Below are positions 1 through 8,726 of a stretch of 64,000 bases of DNA, piece by piece. A model generated the notes under the pieces. The model was given only the letters and a program-made list of their open reading frames with translations. It made no database searches and had not been told where the DNA came from. Positions within the stretch are counted from its first letter, which is position 1. The number at the start of each line of letters is the position of its first letter. Source of the DNA: S015-6 sp964384945 (GTDB taxonomy: Bacteria > Desulfobacterota > DSWW01). The DNA is taken from NCBI GenBank assembly GCA_964384945.1, contig CAYLMK010000022.1:27510-91509 (forward strand). Reading direction: 5' to 3'. The translations under genes and the position numbers were made by a program.

Positions 1-1
1 G

Positions 2-1045
2 ATCGACGACAACGAGATCGTGGACGAGCGGATCGCCTGGGCGGCCTCTGTGGGTACGCCGGGAGGTGTAGGAAGATCGTGCGCCATCGATCTGGAGGGG
101 AACATCTGGCTGGGGCTGTTCTACACGCAGGAATATTACAAACTGAGCGGTGAGGACGGAACGCTGCTTGCCGGTCCGATATACGTTTACGGGCATAGTC
201 CGTACGGGGCGCTCGTGGACAGTTCGGGAATCCTGTGGGGGGCCTCTCTTGGATATACCCTCCTCAGACTCGATACCAACACACTGGACGTGAGCGTTCT
301 CCCCCATAGCGATGCCGATTACGGGATCGCCCTGGGGTTCGACGACCAGGGATGCACGCATGTGTACAAGGCCAGTCAGAGTGGCCGCACATACATGGAA
401 TTCAACGCGTGCACCGAGACCTTCTCGACCCCTGCCGAGGTTTATTACTACTCTCTTGGCGTGGCAGCCGACCTGGCTGGAGATCTCTTCGTCTCGGAAA
501 GCAATACAGGAGGCGTCCGAAAGTTCGACGCGGAAGGAAACCTGTTGTGGACGGCCACACCACAGGTATTCACCGAGTCCCGGGGAACCCTCGTCGACTC
601 GAGCCAAAACGTGTGGCTGGTCCACAAGGACAGCAACCGGTTGTCCAAGTTCTCGGGGGTCGACGGCAGCCCGCTCGGCACGGTCGTGACGGGGCGGGGG
701 CCTTACACGTACAGCGACGCGACCGGCCTTTCCCTGTTCAGCGCGGCCGCGAACCAGGGCTCATGGAAGACCGTGCTCGACACCCGCGTGCCCACCTCGA
801 TGTGGGGTGTGGTCTCCTGGGGCAGTTCGGAGCCCGCGGGAACCTCGATCAGCGTACAGGTCCGAAGCTCGAGGGATGGTGCGACGTGGTCCACCGCGGA
901 AACGGCCGTCAACGGCGTGCGTTTGTCCTCGACCCCGATGGGGCAGTATCTCGAGATCCAGGTGAGCCTGAGGCGAACCGATCAGGACGTCACACCCGTG
1001 CTTTACGACCTGACGGCGAGAACCCTCCCCACGCCGGTCCCCTGA
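2..1045 (+). CDS. secreted NHL/Vgb-like beta-propeller protein, 5' end missing
   Basis: The reading frame is open to the window edge, so the start lies upstream; the GTG at 20 is only an internal codon of an open frame. The visible 347 or so residues carry blade-like repeats of the NHL/virginiamycin-B-lyase type (D-x-x-G-N-I/V-W-L and D-x-S-G/Q-x-x-W patterns). They end in a beta-rich domain with S-S-R-D-G-A-T-W, typical of extracellular multi-domain proteins. No catalytic motif was recognised. It probably acts outside the cytoplasm, but the signal peptide, if any, is not in the window. The function is unknown. The next gene on the same strand is a TonB receptor 343 bases away, with a hairpin in between, so co-transcription is doubtful. 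Confidence 0.7.
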   Translation: MDDNEIVDERIAWAASVGTPGGVGRSCAIDLEGNIWLGLFYTQEYYKLSGEDGTLLAGPIYVYGHSPYGALVDSSGILWGASLGYTLLRLDTNTLDVSVLPHSDADYGIALGFDDQGCTHVYKASQSGRTYMEFNACTETFSTPAEVYYYSLGVAADLAGDLFVSESNTGGVRKFDAEGNLLWTATPQVFTESRGTLVDSSQNVWLVHKDSNRLSKFSGVDGSPLGTVVTGRGPYTYSDATGLSLFSAAANQGSWKTVLDTRVPTSMWGVVSWGSSEPAGTSISVQVRSSRDGATWSTAETAVNGVRLSSTPMGQYLEIQVSLRRTDQDVTPVLYDLTARTLPTPVP

Positions 1046-1054
1046 AGGGTGTAG

Positions 1055-1080
1055 GCTCGCGAGATTTGAATGTCGCGAGC
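1055..1080 (+). terminator. hairpin after the propeller gene
   Basis: A perfect 8-bp inverted repeat, GCTCGCGA (1055-1062) and TCGCGAGC (1073-1080), with a 10-base loop lies 9 bases after the stop codon. There is no T-tract, so this is at best an imperfect intrinsic terminator or a 3' stabiliser. The rest of the 1046-1388 gap is GC-rich and holds no gene I can support. I looked for a cobalamin riboswitch before the TonB receptor and did not find its conserved core. Confidence 0.35.
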
Positions 1081-1388
1081 GAGCCACGTAGCCAGGATTC
1101 CCGCGCGGCATGTGAACCGCGAGCGTGGCGATCCTGCGGCAACCGGGGTTTTGCCTTGCCGCGGGCCCTCGGTCCTCGCAATGTCCGCACTTCCATCCCT
1201 CTCGAGACCCGAAATCCAGTCTTTTTACCCCCTCTGTACCGCGGCTTGCGCGGAGACGGAACCGTGATTGATGGCGCAGTATATGTGAGGAAGCACTGGA
1301 CACAGAGCCCTTGGGATCGAAATCCTCAATCGCACGCCTCCTCTCGGAAGACCGCTTTTGGGAAGCAACCAGCAAAGGGAACTCGGGG

Positions 1389-3608
1389 ATGAGGATTTCC
1401 TGCCGCTGTTTGTTGCCAAGTGCCGGAGCCTTGCTTGGTTTGCTTCTGACCGTGTTGCCTGCCGGATGGGCCGGAGCTGGTGACAATTCTGCGACGGGGA
1501 TGGAGACCCATTCGACGCTCGCTTACGAAGAGGCGTCCCCGGAAAGGGGGGTCGTGGGAGTGGCGCCGACCTCGGAGCCTGTCCGACTCGAGGACAGCGT
1601 CGTGACAGCGCTTCGTGCCGACAGGCAGGTCTTCGATGTTCCCTACGAGGTGGATGTCATCGACGAGGAGGACATACGTTCCCGCAGGCTCTCGCGTGTC
1701 GTGACGGACGTCTTCAAACAGGATCCGAGCATCATGGTGCAGACCACGGCCCAGGGAATGGGTTCTCCTTATATCCGGGGGTTCACCGGCTACCAGACCT
1801 TGTTTCTGGTGGACGGGATTCGACTGAACAATTCCGTGTTCCGGTCCGGACCGAACGAGTACTGGAACCTTGTGGATCCGTACACGATCTGGCGCCTGGA
1901 GATCGTCAAGGGCCCGAGCTCCGTGCTCTACGGAAGCGATGCCGTCGGGGGCACGGTGAACGTGATTACGAGGGGGAGAGAGCCTTCAGGAGAAGGGCTT
2001 CAGGGGGAGGGGGGGCTCATGTACCGGTACTCGAGCGCGGACAATGGGCATGCAGGAAGGGCCGAAGGCTCCGGGGGATGGGAAGAGACGGGGGGAGTCA
2101 TCGGCGGCTTCTCTTTCAAGGATACGGATGATTTGGCGGCAGGAAGAGATGTGGGGCTTCAGCCCAAGACGGGATACGATCAGTTCTGCGGGGACGTAAA
2201 GGCCACACACCCCTTCAGCCGGGATTCCGAGCTGGTTCTCGCCTACCAGCACGTCGCGCAGGAAGACCTCTGGCGGACCCACAAGACGGAGTACGGTATC
2301 AGCTGGGAAGGCACCAACGTGGGCAACGAAAAAGAGCATTTCTTCGATTATAGCCGCCAGCTCGCCTATGCGCAGTTTCTTGCGGAAGACATGGGTTCCA
2401 TGATCGATTCGGCCAAACTCAGCCTGTCCTACCAGCGGCTGGAAGAGGAACGCTACCGGGTGAGGAACAACGATCGGAGCGACCGACAGGGATTCGACGT
2501 GGGTACGCTGGGCTTCTGGGGGCAGATCGGTTCGGTGAGTCCGGTCGGCACATGGACCTGCGGGGTGGAATACTACCGGGACTTCGTGGATTCCTTTCGG
2601 AAGGACTTCTCGGCCGACGGCGGCTTGACCAAGGAGTCCATTCAGGGGCCTGTGGCGGACGACGCAAACTACGATCTGTTGGGGGTTTTCTGTCAGGATG
2701 AGATCCCCATCGGAGGGAGGCTTTCCCTTGCCGCAGGCGTCCGCTACAACTACGCGAGCGCGGACGCAGACAAGGTCGAAGACCCGGAGACGGGGCGGAG
2801 GATTTCCGTCCGTGACAGTTGGAACAATCTCGTCGGCAGCCTCCGGGCCGTCTACGGGTTGTGGGACGGCCTGAATTTGTACGGAGGGGTCTCCCAGGGC
2901 TTCCGGGCTCCCAACCTTTCGGACCTTACGCGGTTCGACGGCGCCAGGAGCGACGAGATCGAGACGCCGAGCCCCGGGCTCGATCCTGAGAAATACCTCG
3001 CATGCGAGATCGGGGCGAAGGCGCACCGGGGAAAGGGGAGGGGAGAGGTCGCCTATTTCTATACCTTCATCGACGATATGATCGACCGCTACGTCACGGG
3101 GAAGGTGATCGATGAACAGGTCGAGGTCCGGAAAGCGAACGTGGGTGACGGCTTCGTGCAGGGCGTGGATATGCGCCTCTTCTACTCTCTGACCGACGCG
3201 TGGATGCTGCGAGGGGCTTTCTCCTGGACGCAGGGCGAGGTCGACACCTTTCCGACGTCTGCCGCGGTCATCGAGAGGAGGCCCATGTCCAAGATGCCCC
3301 CGTTGAGCGGAACCTTCGGAGTGAACTGGGAACACATCTCCGGGAACTACTGGGCCGAGGGGTTCGTGCTGGTGGCAGGGGGGCAGGACCGCCTGTCGCC
3401 GAGAGACGAGGAGGACACGCAGCGCATACCGCCCGGGGGCACGCCCGGCTACGCGATCCTCACCCTTCGCGGGGGGCTCCGTCTGATGAAAGGGCTGAGG
3501 CTCAACGGGGCGGTGGAGAACGTCACGAACGAAGACTACCGGATTCACGGGTCGGGCGTGAACGGGGCCGGCACCAATTTCATCGCCTCCATCGACTGGA
3601 GGTTCTAG
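1389..3608 (+). CDS. TonB-dependent outer-membrane receptor
   Basis: This is an outer-membrane beta-barrel for energy-dependent uptake of a large or scarce ligand, powered by TonB. The chosen ATG gives a 739-residue protein with a clear signal peptide (about residues 1-30, ending A-G-A), and AAGGGA lies upstream. An earlier in-frame start would bury the signal peptide. A TonB-box-like stretch (DSVVTA, about 69-74) is followed by the plug domain (IRGF, VDGIRLNNS, IVKGPSSVLYG, GGTVNVITRG) and a long barrel ending in an aromatic residue (WRF). The plug and barrel resemble BtuB/heme/siderophore receptors, and the ligand cannot be told from sequence. Its stop overlaps by four bases the stop of the convergent PD40 gene. 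In this setting it could import a cofactor (B12, heme, nickel) or a hydrophobic substrate; that is inference. Confidence 0.9.
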   Translation: MRISCRCLLPSAGALLGLLLTVLPAGWAGAGDNSATGMETHSTLAYEEASPERGVVGVAPTSEPVRLEDSVVTALRADRQVFDVPYEVDVIDEEDIRSRRLSRVVTDVFKQDPSIMVQTTAQGMGSPYIRGFTGYQTLFLVDGIRLNNSVFRSGPNEYWNLVDPYTIWRLEIVKGPSSVLYGSDAVGGTVNVITRGREPSGEGLQGEGGLMYRYSSADNGHAGRAEGSGGWEETGGVIGGFSFKDTDDLAAGRDVGLQPKTGYDQFCGDVKATHPFSRDSELVLAYQHVAQEDLWRTHKTEYGISWEGTNVGNEKEHFFDYSRQLAYAQFLAEDMGSMIDSAKLSLSYQRLEEERYRVRNNDRSDRQGFDVGTLGFWGQIGSVSPVGTWTCGVEYYRDFVDSFRKDFSADGGLTKESIQGPVADDANYDLLGVFCQDEIPIGGRLSLAAGVRYNYASADADKVEDPETGRRISVRDSWNNLVGSLRAVYGLWDGLNLYGGVSQGFRAPNLSDLTRFDGARSDEIETPSPGLDPEKYLACEIGAKAHRGKGRGEVAYFYTFIDDMIDRYVTGKVIDEQVEVRKANVGDGFVQGVDMRLFYSLTDAWMLRGAFSWTQGEVDTFPTSAAVIERRPMSKMPPLSGTFGVNWEHISGNYWAEGFVLVAGGQDRLSPRDEEDTQRIPPGGTPGYAILTLRGGLRLMKGLRLNGAVENVTNEDYRIHGSGVNGAGTNFIASIDWRF

Positions 3609-5002
3609 TCCTTCGGGGGAGGCGGGACGAGGCGGACCGTTTGGCCTTTCCGGCAATCGTGGAGGAAGACGTCCACCGTCCTGTTGCTGTCGTACGGCAC
3701 CAGATTCGAGGCCTTCGAGGCAAAGACCGCGTACCTTCCGTCGGCCGAAAGGGAGCCGTCGGCGCTCTCGTGGTTTCCCTCCGAACCGTCGGAGGCCACG
3801 CTTACCCTTTTTGTGCTCTTGGACTCGCGGTCGCGAAGGAACACGTCGCCCCAGTCTCTTGTGTCGTTTGGCGCCATGTCTCGGGCAAAGCTCGTGAACA
3901 GGACGTATCGACCGTCGTCGGAGATCCTCGGGTCCCGGCTGTCTCCGTTTCCCGGTTTGTCGGAGGCGTTCAAACTCACGAGTTCAATCGTGTCCTTGCG
4001 AAGGTCCCGCAGGAATATGTCGACCGCGCTGTTGGTATCCCCGGGAACCAGGTTGGTCGCCCAACTCTCAAAGGCCGCGGCTCGCCCGTCGGCCGAGAGG
4101 GCAGGGCGCCGGCTGTCCCCGTTCCCGGCGCCTCCCGACGAACTCTCGCTCACCCGCCGGGTGATGCCGGTGGCAACCTCATGGAGGAAGATGTCGGCCT
4201 TGGCGTTCGTATCGCCCGGCGCAAGGTTGTGGGCATGGCTGTAAAAGGCCACGAAGCCGCCGTCGCGAGAGAGGGAAGGCTCGCCGCTACCGGCATCGGC
4301 CTGCTCTCCCGACGAACTGACGCTGGCCCGGGTGGTCTTCCGCTTCTTCAGGTCGTAGAGGAACACGTCGGCCGCTTTGTTCGTGTCGCCCGGCACAAGA
4401 TTGTCGGCGGTGCTTGCAAACGCGACATGGCCGCCGTCACCGGAAAGGGAAGGGGACCGGCTCGCTCCGTTGGCCTGGCTTCCGTCCGAGGCGACACTGA
4501 CGCGAAAGGTTGTCCCGGTCGTCCGGTCGTGAACGAAAACGTCCTCGCTCTCGTTCGTGTCGTCGGGCACCAGGTTGGAAGCGTGGCTGGCGAATGCAAC
4601 ATAGCGCCCGTCATCGGAGATCGATGCCTCGAAGCTCATCCAGTTGCCGGCCTTGCCGGTCGAGTCCGCACTCGCACAGGAGAAGCTTCCCTGTTCACGG
4701 TCGAGAACGAAGATCTGGACGACGCCGGCTTCGTTCCCCGGGACGAGCCCGGTCGAGTCGCTCTGGAAGGCCACGAACCGTCCGTTTCCGGAGATGACCG
4801 GCCTCACGTGACCGATCTGCTCACGCGCCGGTGCACGATCTTCCGCCCGGGGTGTCGGCGGTCCGGAAGGATCGGAAGCCCTCTGCGCGCCGGACCGCGA
4901 TGGGATCAAGAACAGCACAAGGAAAACGACGAGAGGCGCCTGACCGGTTCGAGCCGGCCAGGAGATTCGCCTGCAACCTTTCTTCTTTCGCCCTTGTCTC
5001 AT
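3605..5002 (-). CDS. exported PD40/TolB-like beta-propeller protein
   Basis: The 465-residue protein has a basic N terminus and a hydrophobic stretch at about 23-40 ending S-G-A-Q, which suggests export. The rest is six or seven tandem repeats of about 50 residues with the pattern S-x-D-G-R-Y-V-A-F-x-S-x-A-x-N-L-V-P-x-D-T-N-x-x-x-D-V-F. This is the PD40 (WD40-like, TolB C-terminal) fold. No enzyme motif is seen; such propellers usually serve as periplasmic binding scaffolds. It lies 15 bases downstream of the cyclase-family gene and is probably in its operon. Its stop codon overlaps that of the TonB receptor in tail-to-tail orientation. A large open frame on the opposite strand here is a GC-rich shadow. 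The role is unknown. Confidence 0.75.
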   Translation of the reverse strand: MRQGRKKKGCRRISWPARTGQAPLVVFLVLFLIPSRSGAQRASDPSGPPTPRAEDRAPAREQIGHVRPVISGNGRFVAFQSDSTGLVPGNEAGVVQIFVLDREQGSFSCASADSTGKAGNWMSFEASISDDGRYVAFASHASNLVPDDTNESEDVFVHDRTTGTTFRVSVASDGSQANGASRSPSLSGDGGHVAFASTADNLVPGDTNKAADVFLYDLKKRKTTRASVSSSGEQADAGSGEPSLSRDGGFVAFYSHAHNLAPGDTNAKADIFLHEVATGITRRVSESSSGGAGNGDSRRPALSADGRAAAFESWATNLVPGDTNSAVDIFLRDLRKDTIELVSLNASDKPGNGDSRDPRISDDGRYVLFTSFARDMAPNDTRDWGDVFLRDRESKSTKRVSVASDGSEGNHESADGSLSADGRYAVFASKASNLVPYDSNRTVDVFLHDCRKGQTVRLVPPPPKD

Positions 5003-5017
5003 TCTCCCGGGCGCTCC

Positions 5018-5803
5018 CTAGCCATCCTCTTCGATCATGGCCACGGCCCGGATCCAGCCCGCGCTCGCCCCCTTGATCTTGACCGGGAAGCAGAAGAAGG
5101 TGAATCCGAAGGGCGGGAGTCGGTCGAGGTTCGCGAGCTTCTCGATGTGGCAGTAGCCCTTTTCGATTCCTGCGAAATGTCCCTCCCAGATGATCGAAGG
5201 GTCGCCGGTTCGCCGGAACTCCTCCACGATCGCGGAGAAGGGCCTGTCCCATCCCCATGCGTCGGTTCCAACGACCCGGATCCCCTGATGGAGAATCCAC
5301 AGGGTCGCCTCGCGGCCCATGCCGCATCCCCGGGACATGTAGTCCGCGGCCCCCCAGTGTTTATCGGCGCCGGTCATGGCCAGAACGATGTCCCCCGGCT
5401 TCAGACGGTAGTCGATCTTCTTCAAGGCCGCCTCGAGGTCGGCGGGCACCACCCTGTATCCGTCCGGAAAGTGCCTGAGATCGAGGACCACGCCGTTCCC
5501 CATGCACCAGTCCAGAGGCACTTCGTCGATGGTGAAGGCCTTCTTCCCCTTGTCCATGGTGGGATGATAGTGCCAGGGGGCGTCCAGGTGCGTACCGGAA
5601 TGGGTGGCAAGCTGAACGAGTTCCACGGTCCATCCCTTTCCCCCCGGCAGATCCTCCTTCTTGAGGCCGGGGAAGAACTGGGTCATGACCTCTGCGCCGT
5701 CGTCGTGAGTCAGATACTGGATCCTGGGGATCATCATCTCGGGGTCTGTCGGGAGGTCCGGCTCGATCGCGACACTCAGGTCCACGAATCGCCTATTCTT
5801 CAT
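5018..5803 (-). CDS. cyclase-family metal-dependent hydrolase (kynurenine-formamidase-like)
   Basis: The 261-residue protein belongs to the cyclase family (PF04199), whose members include arylformamidases and polyketide-type hydrolases. The diagnostic motif HSGTHLDAPWHY sits at residues 68-79; its His and Asp residues bind the divalent metal in known members. The start has GAAAGGAG a few bases upstream. Family reactions are hydrolysis of formamides, amides or lactone-like rings in the cytoplasm. The nearest divergent gene is a TrpB-like enzyme, which hints at tryptophan or kynurenine chemistry, but cyclase-family proteins are also common in ring-degradation clusters. The substrate is unassigned. 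It is likely co-transcribed with the downstream PD40 gene. Confidence 0.8.
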   Translation of the reverse strand: MKNRRFVDLSVAIEPDLPTDPEMMIPRIQYLTHDDGAEVMTQFFPGLKKEDLPGGKGWTVELVQLATHSGTHLDAPWHYHPTMDKGKKAFTIDEVPLDWCMGNGVVLDLRHFPDGYRVVPADLEAALKKIDYRLKPGDIVLAMTGADKHWGAADYMSRGCGMGREATLWILHQGIRVVGTDAWGWDRPFSAIVEEFRRTGDPSIIWEGHFAGIEKGYCHIEKLANLDRLPPFGFTFFCFPVKIKGASAGWIRAVAMIEEDG

Positions 5804-5863
5804 GGCGGGCGGCTCCTTTCACCAGGGGGCGTACCGGGAAGGGCTTTCGTCTCACGGCATCCT

Positions 5864-5892
5864 GTTTATCAGTTTTCTCCGGAGAAATAAAC
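5864..5892. promoter_or_regulatory. palindrome between divergent cyclase and TrpB-like genes
   Basis: A perfect 14-base palindrome, TTTCTCC/GGAGAAA (5874-5887), is flanked by GTTTA (5864-5868) and TAAAC (5888-5892). It lies between two divergent genes and just upstream of a promoter-like sequence, which is the usual place for a dimeric operator. No regulator is adjacent, so the binder is unknown. Confidence 0.35.
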
Positions 5893-5915
5893 AAGCGAGA
5901 ACACAGGCCGAATTG

Positions 5916-5944
5916 TTGACTTAGGGAGGGGCGTTTGTTACTTT
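5916..5944 (+). promoter_or_regulatory. candidate sigma70 promoter of the TrpB-like gene
   Basis: TTGACT (5916-5921) is separated by 17 bases from TACTTT (5939-5944). This would give a leader of about 65 bases before the ATG at 6017. The -10 box matches the consensus only in part. Confidence 0.4.
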
Positions 5945-6016
5945 CCGTAGCATTGTCGTTGCGGATGTCTGCGCAAGACGAGCTGCGAGGAATGCCTGCC
6001 AGCGGAGGGAAGGAAG

Positions 6017-7384
6017 ATGGCGAAGAAGGTCTTTTTGGACGAACAGGAAATCCCCAGGCAGTGGTACAACATCATGGCGGACATCAAGATGAACCCGCCC
6101 ATCCGGCCCGACGGCACGCCCCTGGAGCCGGGCGATCTGGCGCCGGTCTTCCCGATGAACCTGATCGAGCAGGAAGCGAGCACGCAGCGCTGGATCGATA
6201 TCCCGCACGAGGTCATTGAAAAGTATCTTATCTGGAGGCCGACGCCCCTGGTGCGCGCCGAGGCCCTGGAGAAGGCCCTCGGCACGCCGGCCCGTATTTA
6301 CTATAAGAACGAGGGCGTGAGCCCTCCGGGCAGCCACAAGCCGAACACGGCGGTCCCGCAGGCCTATTACAACAAGGTCTTCGGGATCAAGCGTATCTGC
6401 ACCGAGACCGGGGCAGGGCAGTGGGGCAGCGCGCTCGCCTTTGCCTGCTCCCTCTTCGGCCTGGGCTGCAAGGTCTTCATGGTGAAGATCAGCTTTCAGC
6501 AGAAGCCCTACCGCCGGACGATGATGGAGACCTGGGGGGCCACCTGCGTGGCGAGCCCCAGCCAGGAGACCCGGTCCGGCCGCGCGGTTCTGGAAAAGGA
6601 TCCGGAGTCGCCGGGGTCGCTCGGCATTGCGATAAGCGAGGCGATCGAGTCGGCCGTCGGAAAGGAAGATACGAGATACTCGCTGGGGAGCGTCCTCAAC
6701 CACGTCCTGATGCATCAGACCGTGATCGGGCTCGAGGCCAAGAAGCAGATGCAGAAGATCGGCGAGTATCCGGACGTCATCATCGGGTGCGCCGGGGGAG
6801 GGAGCAATTTCGCAGGCCTGGCCTTCCCATTCGTCCACGACGTGATCAACGGGAAAGAGATCAAGATTCATCCGGTCGAGCCCAAGGCCTGTCCCACGAT
6901 GACCAAGGGGCCCTTTGTTTACGACCACGGCGACATCGCAAGGTTCACGCCCCTCATCGCGATGCACAGCCTGGGCCACGAGTTCGTGCCTCCGCCGATC
7001 CATGCGGGCGGGCTTCGCTACCACGGAATGGCGCCTCAGGTGAGCCAGCTGATCACGGAAGGGATCCTGGAGCCGCGCTCGTACCATCAGCTCGAGAGCT
7101 TCGAAGCAGGCATGCTGTGGGCCCAGACCGAGGGGTACATCTCCGCCCCGGAAACCAACCAGGCCCTTGCCTGCGTGGTCGACGAGGCAAGGAAGGCGAA
7201 GGAAGAGGGCAGGGAGAAGGTGATCCTGGTCAACTGGAGCGGCCACGGCCTGATCGACCTGGGCTCCTACGAGCGGTATCTCTCCAGGCAGCTCCAGGAC
7301 TACGAGCTTCCGGACGAAATGCTCGAGAAGGCCGAAGAGGTATTCAGGAACTATCCGAAGCCGGCCCTGCTGAAGAGCCGCTGA
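6017..7384 (+). CDS. TrpB-like (TrpB2-type) PLP-dependent synthase
   Basis: The 455-residue protein is of the long TrpB2 type of tryptophan synthase beta chain, which is longer than TrpB1 (about 400). The PLP lysine is K108 in GSHKPNTA (105-112), and a glycine-rich phosphate loop, GCAGGGSNFAGL, lies near residues 257-268. TrpB enzymes join indole and serine to give tryptophan; many TrpB2 proteins occur without a TrpA partner and may salvage indole or act on other substrates. No other trp gene is nearby, which supports an orphan role. A promoter-like sequence lies upstream and a terminator downstream, so it appears monocistronic. The family assignment is firm; the physiological reaction is open. 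Confidence 0.88.
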   Translation: MAKKVFLDEQEIPRQWYNIMADIKMNPPIRPDGTPLEPGDLAPVFPMNLIEQEASTQRWIDIPHEVIEKYLIWRPTPLVRAEALEKALGTPARIYYKNEGVSPPGSHKPNTAVPQAYYNKVFGIKRICTETGAGQWGSALAFACSLFGLGCKVFMVKISFQQKPYRRTMMETWGATCVASPSQETRSGRAVLEKDPESPGSLGIAISEAIESAVGKEDTRYSLGSVLNHVLMHQTVIGLEAKKQMQKIGEYPDVIIGCAGGGSNFAGLAFPFVHDVINGKEIKIHPVEPKACPTMTKGPFVYDHGDIARFTPLIAMHSLGHEFVPPPIHAGGLRYHGMAPQVSQLITEGILEPRSYHQLESFEAGMLWAQTEGYISAPETNQALACVVDEARKAKEEGREKVILVNWSGHGLIDLGSYERYLSRQLQDYELPDEMLEKAEEVFRNYPKPALLKSR

Positions 7385-7420
7385 GCGCGCACCCGGAATT
7401 GCCCGATTTCGAAGCCCGAC

Positions 7421-7442
7421 CCGGATCGGATCCGGCCTTTTT
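7421..7442 (+). terminator. intrinsic terminator after the TrpB-like gene
   Basis: CCGGAT (7421-7426) and ATCCGG (7430-7435) form a GC-rich stem with a three-base loop, followed by CC and TTTTT. It lies about 37 bases after the stop codon of the TrpB-like gene. Confidence 0.6.
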
Positions 7443-7583
7443 GTCTCTGCTGGTTTCTGCTTCCGTAGGCATGACAGTTATGGCAAGAGAGCCCGAGCTT
7501 CCTCAGTCCGAGGCTTGCGCGTGCGAGGGGGCAGGGCCAGACACACGGTGATCGGCACAGGCCACGAGGGGGGTCCTCGCGTC

Positions 7584-7859
7584 ATGTCGGACCGCGCTTC
7601 TCGAATCAGGGTTCCCGATGACCTGGACATCCACTGCCCGAGGCTGGGGGGAACCGTTCCGTTCCGATATTGCCTTGCGCCGGGTGAACCGGAGCCTTGC
7701 TTCAAGATCCTCGACTGCTGGTGGGAAACCTTCGACGTCACTTCCTTTCTGAAAGATTACCTGCCGGAGGCGACCTTCAGCGAAATTGCGCGGGGACGGA
7801 CGCCGCCGAACCGGCTTGCCGTTATCCTGGATTCCGTTGAGAGGTTGAAGAAGAAGTAG
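7584..7859 (+). CDS. small hypothetical protein with four cysteines
   Basis: The chosen ATG gives 91 residues; earlier in-frame starts exist but add an Arg/Gly-rich stretch that looks non-coding. Four cysteines occur (in D-I-H-C-P, F-R-Y-C-L, E-P-C-F and L-D-C-W), spaced roughly like those of small metal- or iron-sulfur-binding proteins. The C terminus is charged and probably helical. I do not recognise the family. It stands alone between the TrpB terminator and an AT-rich patch. Confidence 0.5.
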   Translation: MSDRASRIRVPDDLDIHCPRLGGTVPFRYCLAPGEPEPCFKILDCWWETFDVTSFLKDYLPEATFSEIARGRTPPNRLAVILDSVERLKKK

Positions 7860-7899
7860 GGCGTCATGGCGGCCCGGAAACGGATGGCGGTGTAGAAAG

Positions 7900-8060
7900 G
7901 CGTGCGGATGAAAGTTGACATAATGTTCATTATCAGACGTTTCAGATACCACCGGCAAACGTAACCGAATCGAACCATCATAAATTACATTAGATATTAA
8001 ATATTGTAATAACAAATACTTAAAATCATTATGTAATGTTATGAGTTAGGTTATATGAGA
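7900..8060. other. AT-rich intergenic patch
   Basis: About 160 bases of strongly AT-rich DNA (most marked at 7975-8060) lie between the small gene and the convergent ThpR gene, in a window that is otherwise GC-rich. No gene, tRNA or clear terminator is seen. Similar AT-rich patches occur near 16.3, 22.9 and 34.3-34.5 kb. Confidence 0.6.
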
Positions 8061-8067
8061 AACAACT

Positions 8068-8697
8068 TTAAGTTTCGTGGCCGGTTGGAATCGAGTCCGC
8101 GAGAACCGCGTCATGGATGTGACTGTAGATGGGGCCCGCTGGGGTCAGATCGCTTCGAATGAGGTGAATACGTTCTACACGCAGTTCGGTCAAGTGCCCG
8201 ACCGTCGAACCTGCTGCTTCGAGATGACGGCCGAGTTCATGGAGGCGCTCCTGTGCGATGTCCTTCTTCACACGTCCGATGGTCAGGTGCGGGGAATAGG
8301 GGCGGGATTCCGGGCGGAAACCGATCCCCTTCTGCAGTTCGGTGCCGAGTTCGGTCTGGAGGCGTACGAGGCGCTCCGTCTCTCCGGAAACGGAGACCCA
8401 GACAATGCGGGGGCGTCGCGTGTTGGGAAAGGTGCCGAGATTGGCGAGGGTGAGGGAAAAGGGGCTGAACACGGCCCCGACATTCTGTAGGATTTGCCCT
8501 ACGAGGTCGATGCGGTCGGTCTGTACGTCCCCCAGAAAGTGAAGTGTCAGGTGGACGTTCGCCGGCGGCGTCCACCGGACCGCATGGCCGGGCAGAGAGG
8601 CCTTCAGTCTCTTCTGGATGCGGGACAACTGCTCCCGTGCGTCCTGGTTGAGTTCGATGGCAATGAAACAACGGATTTTGGGGGGGCTGTTCTTCAT
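8068..8697 (-). CDS. thpR: RNA 2',3'-cyclic phosphodiesterase
   Basis: The 209-residue protein is a 2H phosphoesterase of the ThpR/LigT family. It carries both H-x-T-x motifs, HLTL (49-52) and HLTI (137-140), at the usual spacing. Known members open 2',3'-cyclic phosphates on RNA and can ligate 2'-5' RNA ends in vitro. The start was chosen at the ATG preceded by GGAGGG; a start 11 codons upstream is possible. It is the last gene of a minus-strand run that begins with GMC oxidoreductase 1, 29 bases after the TPR gene. RtcA, another RNA-end enzyme, is encoded near the other end of the window. It acts in the cytoplasm. Confidence 0.9.
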   Translation of the reverse strand: MKNSPPKIRCFIAIELNQDAREQLSRIQKRLKASLPGHAVRWTPPANVHLTLHFLGDVQTDRIDLVGQILQNVGAVFSPFSLTLANLGTFPNTRRPRIVWVSVSGETERLVRLQTELGTELQKGIGFRPESRPYSPHLTIGRVKKDIAQERLHELGRHLEAAGSTVGHLTELRVERIHLIRSDLTPAGPIYSHIHDAVLADSIPTGHET

Positions 8698-8726
8698 TTG
8701 CCCTCCTGTTGCGGGGGGATCCGGGC

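Noticed and set aside
1046..1388. Possible cobalamin riboswitch before the TonB receptor
   Set aside because: A short AGCCAGGA-like string is present, but the conserved core (GCCACTG/CCGCAACTGT-type elements) is missing.
3200..5890. A plus-strand open frame of about 900 codons over the PD40 and cyclase genes
   Set aside because: It also overlaps the end of the TonB receptor gene in another phase; the minus-strand genes have clear repeats and a metal-binding motif.
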